52,537 nucleotides of DNA, from NCBI GenBank assembly GCA_002296285.1, contig DBHX01000064.1, forward strand, positions 1 through 52,537, written 5' to 3'. The notes beneath the pieces are model-generated. The model saw only the letters and a list, made by a program, of their open reading frames with translations, searched no databases and had not been told where the DNA came from. Of the stretch, positions 43,104-52,533 are shown piece after piece. The stretch comes from a bacterium UBP8_UBA817 (GTDB taxonomy: Bacteria; Margulisbacteria; Marinamargulisbacteria; UBA817). Each line of letters begins with the position of its first letter. Position 1 is the stretch's first letter. The position numbers and the translations under genes were made by a program.

Positions 43104-46100
43104 AATTTATTGAAAACCTTGGATCAAACGATGTGATCTCCGCATATTCATTAATATTTTTCATCCCAACACTAAAATTGGGCTCAAAAAAGTATTTCAA
43201 TTCCAATTGCGTAATTTTAATGCCCCTCTCATAAGAAACAGATTCATCGGAAGATAAATTAACATCAGATCGAACTGTCAAAAACATTTTTTCTTTGTAT
43301 AAATTAGATACCACACTTAGCCCCAACAAGTCTTGGCTTTGAAAAACGTCACTATCTGAATAAAAGAATGAGCGGCCAAAATCATAATCAAGCCTAAAGT
43401 CATACAGCCCAAAACGTCGTGCAAGACGGCGCTCATATGGACGAATGGAACTCTTAACAAAACTATTCACTTGCTGACGACCATATTGATTAAAATTTGA
43501 AGCTTCTGTATTGGTAATGATTTCAGGCATGACCAACGTTAAGCCATACTGCGATTGTTGAGACAATGATTGCTGGTCCAATAAGTTCACTTGGTAAGCC
43601 CCATAAAACTCATAATTTGGATATGTTGATTGATAAGAGTCCAACCCGAAATCCAATACTGTAAATCCTTGCGATATTTTCTGTAAATCACCATCCATTA
43701 CCAAGCCAATCGCTGAAAAAGGCAAATTAAAATTTCGAATATTCTCAGTCGTCGCTACCGAATCTTTTTTTCGAAGGCCTCGCAAATGAATATCAAATCC
43801 TAAATGTGGCTTACCATCCACCTGGCTTGGACGAATAAAAACAAATTGCTCTGAAATTAATTCTGGCATCTCTTTAAAATAATGAGATTGCTGGTCAGTG
43901 CGAATTAATTCATATACGCCATCAAAAATAGTCACAGAGCCTTCATAAAAATGAATGGCCGTTGACATATTCGGTGAATTTAACATTCCCGACACATTAA
44001 ATGGCAAATCCTGCATTTTCTCATGAATTTCAAGTGATACATTATTGGCTAAATTATAAACCCCATCACCAACAATACTTCCCTGAACATAGTTCCCTGG
44101 ACCAATAATCACACTTAAGTCAAGCCCCATTCTCATTTTTCGTTTTTTTGCACCCAACTTAGGAACATTAAAAACACCATCTCGAAATATTATCTGCCCA
44201 TTAAGTGTGGGACCAGACTCATTTTTAGTACCCAATGTATTAAAAACCACCTGCCTTCCAGAATAACTAAATGGGTATGTTTGCTGCCCAGAAAAAGTTA
44301 ACTTAGATGATAGTATATCTCCAGAATAAATCAATGGAAAATTAACAGAGAAAAAGGATGGCAATATATTCAAATCATATTGCGCCATCAATTCCATGCG
44401 ATCCATAAAGTCGAGTTTATTAATTGTTAGGGAACCATTTAATACAAAATTATTTTTTTTCTCATTCCGTGTTACTCGTCGATAAGTGTCAACACCCTGC
44501 CAATCAACGTCAATTGAATCAAAATATATTACATTATTATTCAACCGTAAATCACTACGGTCAACCATGATTGAAGAATTAAAATTTGAACGCTCAGAAT
44601 CAAACGACAATTTAAATTTGTTTAAACTAAGCTCTGAAAACACCAACGACATTTGATCCAATGGCCCGGACAAAGAAAACTTGACCCGCCCATCATTACG
44701 AATGGTTTTGATCGGCACAAATACAAAAGACAGAATGGATAAATCGTTTTTCTTTAAATCCATATTCAAGTCAAAAAAACGATCATCCAAACGATACGAC
44801 CACGCCATAATATTATCTATTGTTAAACCATCAAATCGAATATTTTGATCCGATGATTTTATGACCCCCTGCTTCGGAAAAAAATGAATTAATGTATCAA
44901 AATAATCAATTTGAGCGTCGTTATAAATAAAGCCTTCCATGGATAATTTAAAATCTTGGCGCTGAGTATCGGGCTTAGTTGATGCTATACGAAGATGTTT
45001 AGCACTAAATATGTCAAACAAACGAAATTGATCCACTGTTAAATCAATCGCGTTATCATCTATTTGATTGGTATTAACGATAATATTCCCATTCATTTTC
45101 CCTTCAAAATTCCAAGGATTTTTTTGGGTTGAAATAGGGGCGTTATAATCATTAAAAAGAGATAAGTTATCCAATTGATATTTATGGTAGGCAAATCGGT
45201 TGGTTAAATTAAAATCCAATAGAGAATCAAGACTCAATTCATTCAAATGGAGATACGATTGATAAATATTTGAAAAAAGTTTGATGTCAAAATTTGAAAA
45301 ATGCAAGTCCAAATTAAGCGCATAATCAAATTCATCTCGGGGCATACTCAAACGTTGAATATTTCCGTAAATGTCCATTTTTCCACCATTATGTTCAACC
45401 AATAACCGCCGAAAATCCACTGTACTTGATGATGCACTTAAATCAGAAAATAAGTAATCAAACCGATGCCCATCAAATTCAAAATCATCCGACTCAATGG
45501 AACCGTCATATTCAAAACCAGACGATGATCCTTTAAATGTCCCAGCCAATTTTACATGACCAAATAGTTTTTGTTTAGAAAAGTAATCAAATGCATCCAA
45601 TCGTATCATACTACCAGCCATTGGTGACAACTCAAATGCGTTCATTGATTCTAAATGCCCCGTTAGATTCAAATGGTGCAAACCCCTTGAGCGAAAGTTA
45701 ATAATATCATATCCCTTACCATGGTTTACCATTTCAATAAATACATTCCCAAGTTGTCCTTGTATAAATGAGAGGTTTTCAATGTCAATCACCATATCCA
45801 GATTCGGTACCCGAGGATCATATCTGTAAGAAACCCGTCCTGTTGATGTTCCAGAAATATCCAGTCCTTTAAGTGATGGAATAAATTGAGACATGTACTT
45901 TAATTGCAATTGAGAAAATTTAGCATCAATGAATTTCAGGTTTTCACCATCAAATATGATTTGCCCATCAAATCGCTGTCCTTCAGAATAAAAATAATCA
46001 ACATCTAATAAGTATTCGTCCGCATTTCGAGATAAGCTAAAACCATACTCACTAATAGGAATACCCAAAACCTTTGCCCCAGCACCAATGATATTGCTGG

Positions 46101-47763
46101 TTACTTGCACATCCCAATGACCATTTAAATATTGCATGTTTATTTGGGATTCCATGGAATCAATGCGCTGAGAATTCATTAATTTAGATAGTTTTTGCAA
46201 ACCACTTTGATTTAAATAAAGCATTCGATGTTGAAAATCATAACCACCTTCAAAAAAAAGTTTCTGAGTGTTCTCTAAATCTATGGACATATCAGAAATG
46301 GCCAAGCGATCCGCACCCAATACTACATTGGATTGAATTTTATTAATGGTATAACCAAATACGTTCTGATGTAATTTTGGTAGCGTTATCGAAGTTTTTA
46401 ATGCATCCATTGGACCATATGCCTCAAAAGAAATCTCAACAGGATGATCAAATATAGGCACGTCTATTTCTTTAAAATCCACTTGAAGATCCACTAAATT
46501 TTTAACGATTTCTCCAGAAACAAACACTTTCGATGGGCCCAATGACTTAATTTCAAAACCATCTCGAGTTTTAGAAACATCCAAATAAACACGACCAATA
46601 CCGTAATCCCCAACAAAAACTGAATCTGATCCAATATGAACATTAAATTTGGGGTGCCTAAACGAACCGGTTAACTGCCCCGTTAATGATGCATCATAAT
46701 CAACGCCTGGTATTGTTTGAATGCCGAGAAAATTCACCATATAATCATGATTGACTGTAGCTAAGGAACGAAGACGAAGATCATACGTTTTTGTATCAAA
46801 GTATATTGACCCATTGGCCTGCATGAGTAAATCGTGATATTCCCCAATAACTGAATCAATTTTTAATTCAGGTCGATCAATATTAATCAATTTAACCCTA
46901 CCATTCAAATTGGTTCCTTTTATTTTCTGATTTGGCAAAGTTAAGGTTAAATAGTCAAATAAAACATCAATATCATAATAAAACCCACCGTTCGGCTGTT
47001 TCAATAAGTCTCTGTTGGTTAAAGTTCCTCTAATGGTTACAATATCATCAGAAACATCAACCAATGGAGTTGGAACCAAATAAGACGACCATTGATCCAC
47101 ATTCAACTGATTAACATCAAACTCAAACATATATGTCCCGTCTTGAATACCACCTTGAATAAATAACTGACCCGATGGTTCCTCCAATGAAATTGAAACA
47201 GATAAATCCAAATTACCATCTCGATCAACATCAATTCTGCCCTTGCCCTGAGTAAATGAGTGCTCAAAATGCTCAGGAACCCTTCCCCACCCACGATAAT
47301 CATGATATTCCCCTGAAACATTATCAAAAACAATGGAAACATTATTAAAACCATGCCCAATATTTGATAAATCAAAAAAATCAAAAACATTAACTTTCTT
47401 ATCTCTATTCCGAATAACATTCAAAGAAACATCCTCGAATGTAACTTTTTTTAACAACTGAGCATTGGCTAAAAAATGAAAAAATGACACATCAAAAGAC
47501 ACATGCTTCACCACTGCAAATACGGATGGACTATATTCATCAGAATTTTGAATAACAACATTAGAAAGAACAATGGATGAAAAAAATGTTCCCTCAACAT
47601 CTTCAATTGTTACATCTTTGGATAATGCATCCGAGATTTGAGCCTGTATAAAAGAATGAAGAATGGGCTTCGTCATTGGAATAACAAACAGATAGCTTCC
47701 CAATAGATAAATAACAACCACAAGTCCTAAACATACTTTAAGAGCCAAGGTAACTCGAGTCAT
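43087..47763 (-). CDS. tamB: TamB-like translocation and assembly module protein
   Basis: A 1558-residue protein anchored by one N-terminal membrane segment (LALKVCLGLVVVIYLLGSYLF) and otherwise made of repeated beta-strand units, the AsmA/TamB (repeating beta-groove) architecture that spans the periplasm. The C-terminal ~350 residues match the TamB domain: NFNLPFSAIGLVMDGDLQKIS, RRLARRFGLYDFRLDYDFGRS and a final ...ISTNYGYAF-like Phe end. Such proteins move lipid or help insert outer-membrane proteins. It overlaps the Omp85 gene by 17 bp and follows thrC by 3 bp. Confidence 0.88.
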   Translation of the reverse strand: MTRVTLALKVCLGLVVVIYLLGSYLFVIPMTKPILHSFIQAQISDALSKDVTIEDVEGTFFSSIVLSNVVIQNSDEYSPSVFAVVKHVSFDVSFFHFLANAQLLKKVTFEDVSLNVIRNRDKKVNVFDFFDLSNIGHGFNNVSIVFDNVSGEYHDYRGWGRVPEHFEHSFTQGKGRIDVDRDGNLDLSVSISLEEPSGQLFIQGGIQDGTYMFEFDVNQLNVDQWSSYLVPTPLVDVSDDIVTIRGTLTNRDLLKQPNGGFYYDIDVLFDYLTLTLPNQKIKGTNLNGRVKLINIDRPELKIDSVIGEYHDLLMQANGSIYFDTKTYDLRLRSLATVNHDYMVNFLGIQTIPGVDYDASLTGQLTGSFRHPKFNVHIGSDSVFVGDYGIGRVYLDVSKTRDGFEIKSLGPSKVFVSGEIVKNLVDLQVDFKEIDVPIFDHPVEISFEAYGPMDALKTSITLPKLHQNVFGYTINKIQSNVVLGADRLAISDMSIDLENTQKLFFEGGYDFQHRMLYLNQSGLQKLSKLMNSQRIDSMESQINMQYLNGHWDVQVTSNIIGAGAKVLGIPISEYGFSLSRNADEYLLDVDYFYSEGQRFDGQIIFDGENLKFIDAKFSQLQLKYMSQFIPSLKGLDISGTSTGRVSYRYDPRVPNLDMVIDIENLSFIQGQLGNVFIEMVNHGKGYDIINFRSRGLHHLNLTGHLESMNAFELSPMAGSMIRLDAFDYFSKQKLFGHVKLAGTFKGSSSGFEYDGSIESDDFEFDGHRFDYLFSDLSASSSTVDFRRLLVEHNGGKMDIYGNIQRLSMPRDEFDYALNLDLHFSNFDIKLFSNIYQSYLHLNELSLDSLLDFNLTNRFAYHKYQLDNLSLFNDYNAPISTQKNPWNFEGKMNGNIIVNTNQIDDNAIDLTVDQFRLFDIFSAKHLRIASTKPDTQRQDFKLSMEGFIYNDAQIDYFDTLIHFFPKQGVIKSSDQNIRFDGLTIDNIMAWSYRLDDRFFDLNMDLKKNDLSILSFVFVPIKTIRNDGRVKFSLSGPLDQMSLVFSELSLNKFKLSFDSERSNFNSSIMVDRSDLRLNNNVIYFDSIDVDWQGVDTYRRVTRNEKKNNFVLNGSLTINKLDFMDRMELMAQYDLNILPSFFSVNFPLIYSGDILSSKLTFSGQQTYPFSYSGRQVVFNTLGTKNESGPTLNGQIIFRDGVFNVPKLGAKKRKMRMGLDLSVIIGPGNYVQGSIVGDGVYNLANNVSLEIHEKMQDLPFNVSGMLNSPNMSTAIHFYEGSVTIFDGVYELIRTDQQSHYFKEMPELISEQFVFIRPSQVDGKPHLGFDIHLRGLRKKDSVATTENIRNFNLPFSAIGLVMDGDLQKISQGFTVLDFGLDSYQSTYPNYEFYGAYQVNLLDQQSLSQQSQYGLTLVMPEIITNTEASNFNQYGRQQVNSFVKSSIRPYERRLARRFGLYDFRLDYDFGRSFFYSDSDVFQSQDLLGLSVVSNLYKEKMFLTVRSDVNLSSDESVSYERGIKITQLELKYFFEPNFSVGMKNINEYAEITSFDPRFSINYGYAF

Positions 47764-47766
47764 TAA

Positions 47767-48828
47767 TTAATGTGTAGAAAAAATTGAATCAGATACCGCC
47801 TTATAATTCGCTTCAACGACTTCTGGTTCAACAGAAACCTTGATGGCTTGATCTGGATCTTTTAACCCATGACCTGTAATAATCGATACAATTTTATCCG
47901 TGGGCTTAAAATTATATTCTTGAGCCATTTCGACCACACCAGCAATGGCAACGGCACACGCTGGCTCACAAAAAACCCCATCTTTCTGTGCCAATAATTG
48001 TTGGTATTTTGTAATGACTTCATCAGAAACCATGCCAATATGACCATTGGATTCATCTCTAGCAGCTTCTGCAAATGACCAACTGGCAGGGTTTCCTATT
48101 CGAATCGCGGTTGCAATGGTTTCAGGATTATCGACAACATGCCCTCGAACTATTGGTGCCGCACCATCCGCTTGAAAACCAACCATTTTAGGTAGTGCAT
48201 TAATTTTACCCAATTCAAAATATTCCTTATACCCCTTCCAGTAAGCCGTGATATTTCCCGCATTACCAACCGGCATGAAATGGTAATCTGGGGCCGTTCC
48301 CAGTTGATCAACAATTTCAAATGCACCTGTTTTTTGCCCTTCTATACGATATGGATTGACTGAATTCACCAAAGCAATCGGCTTCTTTTCTGCAATTTCT
48401 CTGACAATATTCAATGCCACATCAAAGTTGCCGTCAATCTGAATAACCCTTGCACCATGCATCATCGCTTGAGATAATTTTCCAAGTGCAATTTTCCCCT
48501 TTGGAATCAATACAATGCAACCCATATTTGCTTTTGCGGCATACGCCGCGGCAGATGCTGAAGTATTTCCAGTTGAGGCACAAATAACGGTCTTCATTCC
48601 ATCTTCTTTCGCCTTAGTAACCGCCATACACATGCCACGATCCTTAAATGAACCGGTGGGGTTAAGCCCCTCAAATTTAACATACCATTGAGCATCAATT
48701 CCCAAAAATTTCGCTAAGTTCTGTACAGGAATTAATGGGGTATTTCCCTCACACAAAGAAACAATTGGTGTTGCTTCCGTTACAGGCAAATAATCTCTAT
48801 ACTTTTCAATTAATCCATTCCAAATCAT
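47767..48828 (-). CDS. thrC: Threonine synthase
   Basis: ThrC converts O-phosphohomoserine to threonine with pyridoxal phosphate. The 353-residue protein has CEGNTPLIP, the PLP lysine in NPTGSFKDRGM near residue 63, ICASTGNTSASAAAYAAKA and the phosphate-binding PVGNAGNITAYWKG, ending with IITGHGLKDPD. This is the short bacterial form without an N-terminal extension. It lies in the Lrp-aminotransferase-cvpA-thrC-tamB-Omp85 operon; homoserine kinase is not nearby. Confidence 0.95.
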   Translation of the reverse strand: MIWNGLIEKYRDYLPVTEATPIVSLCEGNTPLIPVQNLAKFLGIDAQWYVKFEGLNPTGSFKDRGMCMAVTKAKEDGMKTVICASTGNTSASAAAYAAKANMGCIVLIPKGKIALGKLSQAMMHGARVIQIDGNFDVALNIVREIAEKKPIALVNSVNPYRIEGQKTGAFEIVDQLGTAPDYHFMPVGNAGNITAYWKGYKEYFELGKINALPKMVGFQADGAAPIVRGHVVDNPETIATAIRIGNPASWSFAEAARDESNGHIGMVSDEVITKYQQLLAQKDGVFCEPACAVAIAGVVEMAQEYNFKPTDKIVSIITGHGLKDPDQAIKVSVEPEVVEANYKAVSDSIFSTH

Positions 48829-48833
48829 TGCTC

Positions 48834-49400
48834 TTACCTCTCCAATAAATTATATCTAAAATCGTCATCAATAATAAAAGGCTCTTTTGAGTTCACAACT
48901 TCTTTTATAACCTCAACTTTATTTTCATCGATACTTTCACTATACAGATTCATCACCTTTGCGCCAACTTTTGTTAAGTGGCCGGTAATGCCCGTTGCTT
49001 CAAATAAATCATTATTCAAGTTTGAAATAAATGTTAACACTACAACCGTAATCATAACAGCCTTTACCCCATTAAATACAGCCCCAGTTAAACGAAGCAT
49101 AATGCTTACTCCTGTTAACTTGAAAACCCCCGTCAAAATTTTAGCCGCAACTGTTATCACCAAATAAAAAAATAACCATACAAAAATATAGATAATGGAA
49201 GGATTTGCCTTGGCTGAAATTCCCAGTACATTGGTTGAAAAAACAAGCATTTTCTCTTGAAATAGCCAAGCCAACAAAGAGGCACCATAAATACCAAATA
49301 TACCCACAAAAACGTTAAAAAAACCACGCATAAAACCAACAACAATGGCATAACCAATGTATATGAGCAATACCGCATCAATAATTTGCCCACTAATCAT
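48834..49400 (-). CDS. CvpA family membrane protein
   Basis: A 188-residue protein with four membrane segments and the CvpA pattern: DAVLLIYIGYAIVVGFMRGFFNVFVGIFGIYGASLLAW, then IIYIFVWLFFYLVITVAAKIL and RLTGAVFNGVKAVMITVVVL. The family is linked to colicin V export in E. coli and to envelope stress tolerance; its mechanism is unsettled. It overlaps the aminotransferase gene by 8 bp. Confidence 0.85.
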   Translation of the reverse strand: MISGQIIDAVLLIYIGYAIVVGFMRGFFNVFVGIFGIYGASLLAWLFQEKMLVFSTNVLGISAKANPSIIYIFVWLFFYLVITVAAKILTGVFKLTGVSIMLRLTGAVFNGVKAVMITVVVLTFISNLNNDLFEATGITGHLTKVGAKVMNLYSESIDENKVEVIKEVVNSKEPFIIDDDFRYNLLER

Positions 49401-50541
49401 GTTCTGTCACAAATTCTTGAATTTTTTTAGCCGCGATTTTTAATTCATTAAAATCAGTGGCAATGCAAGCTCGAAAATACCCCTCTCCAGACTCACCAAA
49501 CACATTTCCCGGAACAACAGCAACCTGATATTCTTTCAATAACTTTTCAGCAAAAGAAAGTGAGGACATCGATAACGATTGAATGCTTGTAAAACAATAC
49601 AACCCTCCGCTTGGCATAATCGTAGTTAAACCAACGTCATTCATCATCTTTGTGAAATATCGAGCCCTTTCCAAATACGATTGTCGCATTTTTTGAACCT
49701 CGTCCGAAGAATTTTGGCACGCCTCCACAGCCGCATACTGAGATAATGTTGGGGCACACAACGCACTGTATTGATGAATTTTATTCATAGCTTCAATATA
49801 TTCTTCATTTGCACACACATAACCTATCCGCCATCCTGTCATTGAGTGTGCCTTTGAAAATCCATTTAAATAAATAATGTGATTTTTCATGTTAGGAATC
49901 GAAGCGATGGATTGAAATGAATCAAACGATAGGTCGGCATAAATTTCATCCGTAATAATTAAAAGATTATGCTTTACTGCAATGTCAGCAATTTTAGAAA
50001 CCTCAGATGGTGGAATAGATTGCCCTGTGGGGTTATTCGGATAAGATAATAATATGGCTTTTGTATTCTTCGTAACCAATGCTTCGATATCAGATGCTCG
50101 AGGAATAAAATCAGTTAATGATGTATCCAAGGGAACCGCTTTACCATCACACAGATCAATTAAAGGCCGATAACAAACATACGAAGGCTCAGGCAATATA
50201 ATTTCATCATTCGGGTTAATAAAAGAACGAAACACAAGGTCAACCGCTTCAGAAACCCCACTTGTAATTAAGATTTCATGTTTGTCATAAGCGATCGAAA
50301 ATTGCTGCTTTAAATAATGAGAAATCGCCCCCCTCAATTCCTCAAGTCCCTTATTTGACGTATATGTTGTAAATCCTTTCTCCACACGATAAATGGCCTC
50401 ATCTCGAATGTTCCAAGGCGTTAAAAAATCTGGCTCTCCAACACCAAGTGAAATAATGCCCTTTGAGGAAAGCACTAAATCAAAAAAAACACGAATTCCC
50501 GATGGAGGTATTCGGTTAACTCTGTCAGATAAAAACGTCAT
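49393..50541 (-). CDS. PLP-dependent aminotransferase, class I (aspartate/alanine type)
   Basis: A 382-residue fold-type I aminotransferase. Hallmarks are GVGEPDFLTPWNI, SYPNNPTGQSIP near residue 165, DEIYADLSFD near 197 and the PLP lysine in NGFSKAHSMTGWRIGY near 232. The best fit is the Bacillus PatA/AlaT group. The Lrp-type regulator directly upstream (4-bp overlap) reproduces the regulator-aminotransferase pairing of the Bacillus alaR-alaT (yugG-yugH) operon, which favours alanine or broad amino-acid transamination. Exact substrate cannot be told from sequence. Confidence 0.88.
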   Translation of the reverse strand: MTFLSDRVNRIPPSGIRVFFDLVLSSKGIISLGVGEPDFLTPWNIRDEAIYRVEKGFTTYTSNKGLEELRGAISHYLKQQFSIAYDKHEILITSGVSEAVDLVFRSFINPNDEIILPEPSYVCYRPLIDLCDGKAVPLDTSLTDFIPRASDIEALVTKNTKAILLSYPNNPTGQSIPPSEVSKIADIAVKHNLLIITDEIYADLSFDSFQSIASIPNMKNHIIYLNGFSKAHSMTGWRIGYVCANEEYIEAMNKIHQYSALCAPTLSQYAAVEACQNSSDEVQKMRQSYLERARYFTKMMNDVGLTTIMPSGGLYCFTSIQSLSMSSLSFAEKLLKEYQVAVVPGNVFGESGEGYFRACIATDFNELKIAAKKIQEFVTEHD

Positions 50542-51029
50542 GGCAAAATGGCTAAACGAGACGAGCTTGCTGCTTCTTCCATTAATACACCATGCTCTTT
50601 ATAGGATTTAAAAATAAAATGCGTAGTGGTTGACTTTACATTTTCAATGGTGGCTAACTTATCAAAAACAAAATGTGCAATATCCTTATGATCACTTCCC
50701 TCAACAACCAACAAAAAATCATATTTTCCGGAAACCAAATAATGTGAAACCACATTATCATAACTAAATATTCGTTGAGCAATTGCATCATAACCGGTTC
50801 CTTTTTCAGGCCTAATGCTTAACTCTACCAAGGCTCTTATGGGATAATCATCGATGTTATTATCATTGATAATCGTTGTGAATTGTCGAATAATGCCATG
50901 CTCAATCAACCCTTGTATTTCTGTTTCAACAACAGATTCGGACACATTCAACATATTAGAAATGTCACCATTTGAATACCTGGCATTTTTTTTAAGAAGC
51001 TCTAAAATTTGATTTTGTATTAAATTCAT
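50538..51029 (-). CDS. Lrp/AsnC family transcriptional regulator
   Basis: A 163-residue Lrp/AsnC regulator: N-terminal winged helix (QILELLKKNARYSNGDISNMLNVSESVVETEIQGLIEHGIIRQF) and a C-terminal RAM effector domain with YLVSGKYDFLLVVEGSD. Such proteins sense amino acids and often control the adjacent gene, here the aminotransferase. The ATG has no ribosome binding site; a TATACT sits 9 nt upstream. It is the first gene of the six-gene operon that ends with the Omp85 gene, so it could influence tamB and Omp85 expression too. Confidence 0.9.
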   Translation of the reverse strand: MNLIQNQILELLKKNARYSNGDISNMLNVSESVVETEIQGLIEHGIIRQFTTIINDNNIDDYPIRALVELSIRPEKGTGYDAIAQRIFSYDNVVSHYLVSGKYDFLLVVEGSDHKDIAHFVFDKLATIENVKSTTTHFIFKSYKEHGVLMEEAASSSRLAILP

Positions 51030-51038
51030 AACATTTTA

Positions 51039-51067
51039 AGTATAAAGGAAGCCACAACAACTGAAAA
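51039..51067 (-). promoter_or_regulatory. Promoter of the Lrp-thrC-tamB operon
   Basis: TTTTCA (51062-51067), a 17-bp spacer, TATACT (51039-51044), then 9 nt to the ATG. Confidence 0.5.
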
Positions 51068-51077
51068 CAAAAAATAT

Positions 51078-51452
51078 TTATGCTAATACACCAAACAAAT
51101 ACTGATCAACATTTTGTTTAAAAGAATGCACATCAAAATCTCCTTTATTCATCACACTATACACATTGAGATCAATAACGTCCTCCCGTTTAACTTGAGC
51201 ACTTACACCAGTAAAAAAAATAATGCCAACCATACGGTTTTTCTTTCTTAATTGTCGCACAAATTCCAAGCCATTCATTCTAGGTAAACCAACATCACAA
51301 ATAATTAAATCAACGGAAGATGTTTCTAACCATCGCAATGCATCCAAGGAATTATGCAAAGAATAAACTTCAATGTGATCGGAAAATAAGACACTCATTA
51401 ATGAAACATGAATCACTGGATCATCATCTACAATTAAAATCAGACGCTTCAC
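51078..51452 (-). CDS. Single-domain response regulator (receiver only)
   Basis: A 124-residue CheY-like receiver. The acidic pair is in LILIVDDDPVIH, the phospho-acceptor Asp in LIICDVGLPRMNG, the Thr in FFTGV and the Lys in MNKGD, so phosphorylation should work. No output domain follows. I choose GTG 51452, which has GGAGGT 4 nt upstream; the longer frame to 51512 would add a spurious hydrophobic leader. No histidine kinase is adjacent, so its partner is encoded elsewhere. Confidence 0.85.
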   Translation of the reverse strand: MKRLILIVDDDPVIHVSLMSVLFSDHIEVYSLHNSLDALRWLETSSVDLIICDVGLPRMNGLEFVRQLRKKNRMVGIIFFTGVSAQVKREDVIDLNVYSVMNKGDFDVHSFKQNVDQYLFGVLA

Positions 51453-51528
51453 AGAACCTCCAGAAATATAATGGAACAAAACAATAATACAAAAAAAAAA
51501 GAAGCGAATCAATACGGTTTTAAGCTTC

Positions 51529-51557
51529 TTTTAACATCTAAATCATTCGTGTATAAT
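51529..51557 (+). promoter_or_regulatory. Promoter of the HTH-TnpA-like gene
   Basis: Perfect TATAAT (51552-51557) with a weak TTTAAC 16 bp upstream; 9 nt to the ATG and no ribosome binding site. Confidence 0.5.
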
Positions 51558-51566
51558 GCCCTGATT

Positions 51567-52223
51567 ATGGGAAAATTTGGAAATACACTTAAATATTATA
51601 GGGAACGTCATAATATAACAAAATTATCATTGGCCAAAGGTATTGGAACATCTGATGCTTATATACGGCAAATTGAAAACCAAAATTATAAGCCACCGAC
51701 GTTTGACGTTTGTGAAAAAATAAGTGTCTTTTTATCATTATCAAAAAATGAAAAGTTAAATCTGTATGAGGCCGCCTTTCTCGAACGAATTGATTCTGAG
51801 AAAGAGTTTTATGAAATCCTTAAAAATACTATATTTGTCAAAACAAAAAACAAACCTTGTGAAGAATTGTCCAACCATATCATTACTTGGCATATTCGAA
51901 AAATGGTGTATAAAAGATTGCAGAAAATTGATTCAGAAGTTTGCCATATCATCAAAGTATATGCCAATAAAAACCAAATTGAAGTATCTAAGGTCTGCAT
52001 TTATGACACATTGATTCAATTAGAAGTTAAAGAAGCATCCATTGAAAAAATTCAATCCGCCATGCCAAACCTAATGAAATTAACTTCTGGAAAAATAAAA
52101 TCAGAATTTCAGGGATTTTCAGCCATCCCAAATATTTGGAAAAATAACTTTGAAATTTCCAAAGCAACTGCTGAAAATTCATTAAGCGAAACTAGTCACT
52201 TAATTGCCACAAAGGGGCAATGA
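51567..52223 (+). CDS. XRE-type HTH protein fused to a decayed IS200/REP-type transposase-like domain
   Basis: A 218-residue protein. Residues 3-60 are an XRE/HTH_3 domain (GNTLKYYRERHNITKLSLAKGI, SDAYIRQIENQ). Residues ~100-218 follow the order of segments in IS200/REP-associated Y1 transposases: NHIITWHIRKMVYK (like the yHivwrtKyR start), IIKVYANKNQIEVSKVCIYDTLIQLEV (where transposases have DHvHlll), SIEKIQSAMPNLMKLTSGKI (the LKG-sSR helix), IWKNNFEIS (the lWs-gYyvs strand) and a final HLIATKGQ (the kYIenQ end). The HUH histidines and the catalytic Tyr are replaced, so it should be inactive as a transposase and may act as a DNA-hairpin-binding regulator. ATG 51567; an open stretch to 51471 overlaps the neighbour's promoter region. 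Confidence 0.6.
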   Translation: MGKFGNTLKYYRERHNITKLSLAKGIGTSDAYIRQIENQNYKPPTFDVCEKISVFLSLSKNEKLNLYEAAFLERIDSEKEFYEILKNTIFVKTKNKPCEELSNHIITWHIRKMVYKRLQKIDSEVCHIIKVYANKNQIEVSKVCIYDTLIQLEVKEASIEKIQSAMPNLMKLTSGKIKSEFQGFSAIPNIWKNNFEISKATAENSLSETSHLIATKGQ

Positions 52224-52390
52224 AAACCGCACCCACCAACCCAACAGCATTAATTCAAATTTTTAGTAGCAACATCGGCGAGTTTTTATCTTTTACTATT
52301 GCGTTGGCTAATGGCCTTGCAAAACTAACACAGCCACCTCCCAGTTTATCCCCTGAACAAATTTTTATTGAAAAAGAAAATAATAATTAG
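52220..52390 (+). CDS. Small 56-residue protein downstream of the HTH-TnpA-like gene
   Basis: Starts by ATGA overlap with the preceding gene, with AAAGGGG just before the ATG. The sequence begins MKTAPTNPTALIQIFSSNI, has a mildly hydrophobic centre (GEFLSFTIALANGLAKL) and ends in a Pro/Glu/Asn-rich tail. No family recognised. The coupled start and ribosome binding site support translation, but at 56 residues it could be chance. Confidence 0.45.
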   Translation: MKTAPTNPTALIQIFSSNIGEFLSFTIALANGLAKLTQPPPSLSPEQIFIEKENNN

Positions 52391-52487
52391 GCCCTGCTGA
52401 CGGAGGCTAAAAACAGCCAAATAAATCGTGATATTGAGTGTAAGATGAGGTAAAATAAAGGTATCTTTACAAGAAGAAATAAACACC

Positions 52488-52533
52488 CAAGTGCACGGAT
52501 ATTAGCTTTAGACAGTGAAAAACCGTGCACTTG
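52488..52533 (+). repeat. 11-bp perfect inverted repeat with 24-nt loop
   Basis: CAAGTGCACGG (52488-52498) and its exact complement CCGTGCACTTG (52523-52533). Each arm contains the palindrome GTGCAC. No T-run follows within the window, so it is not an obvious terminator. It could be a hairpin target, an operator pair or the edge of a mobile element. The 52391-52487 stretch before it holds no gene I can support. Confidence 0.7.
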
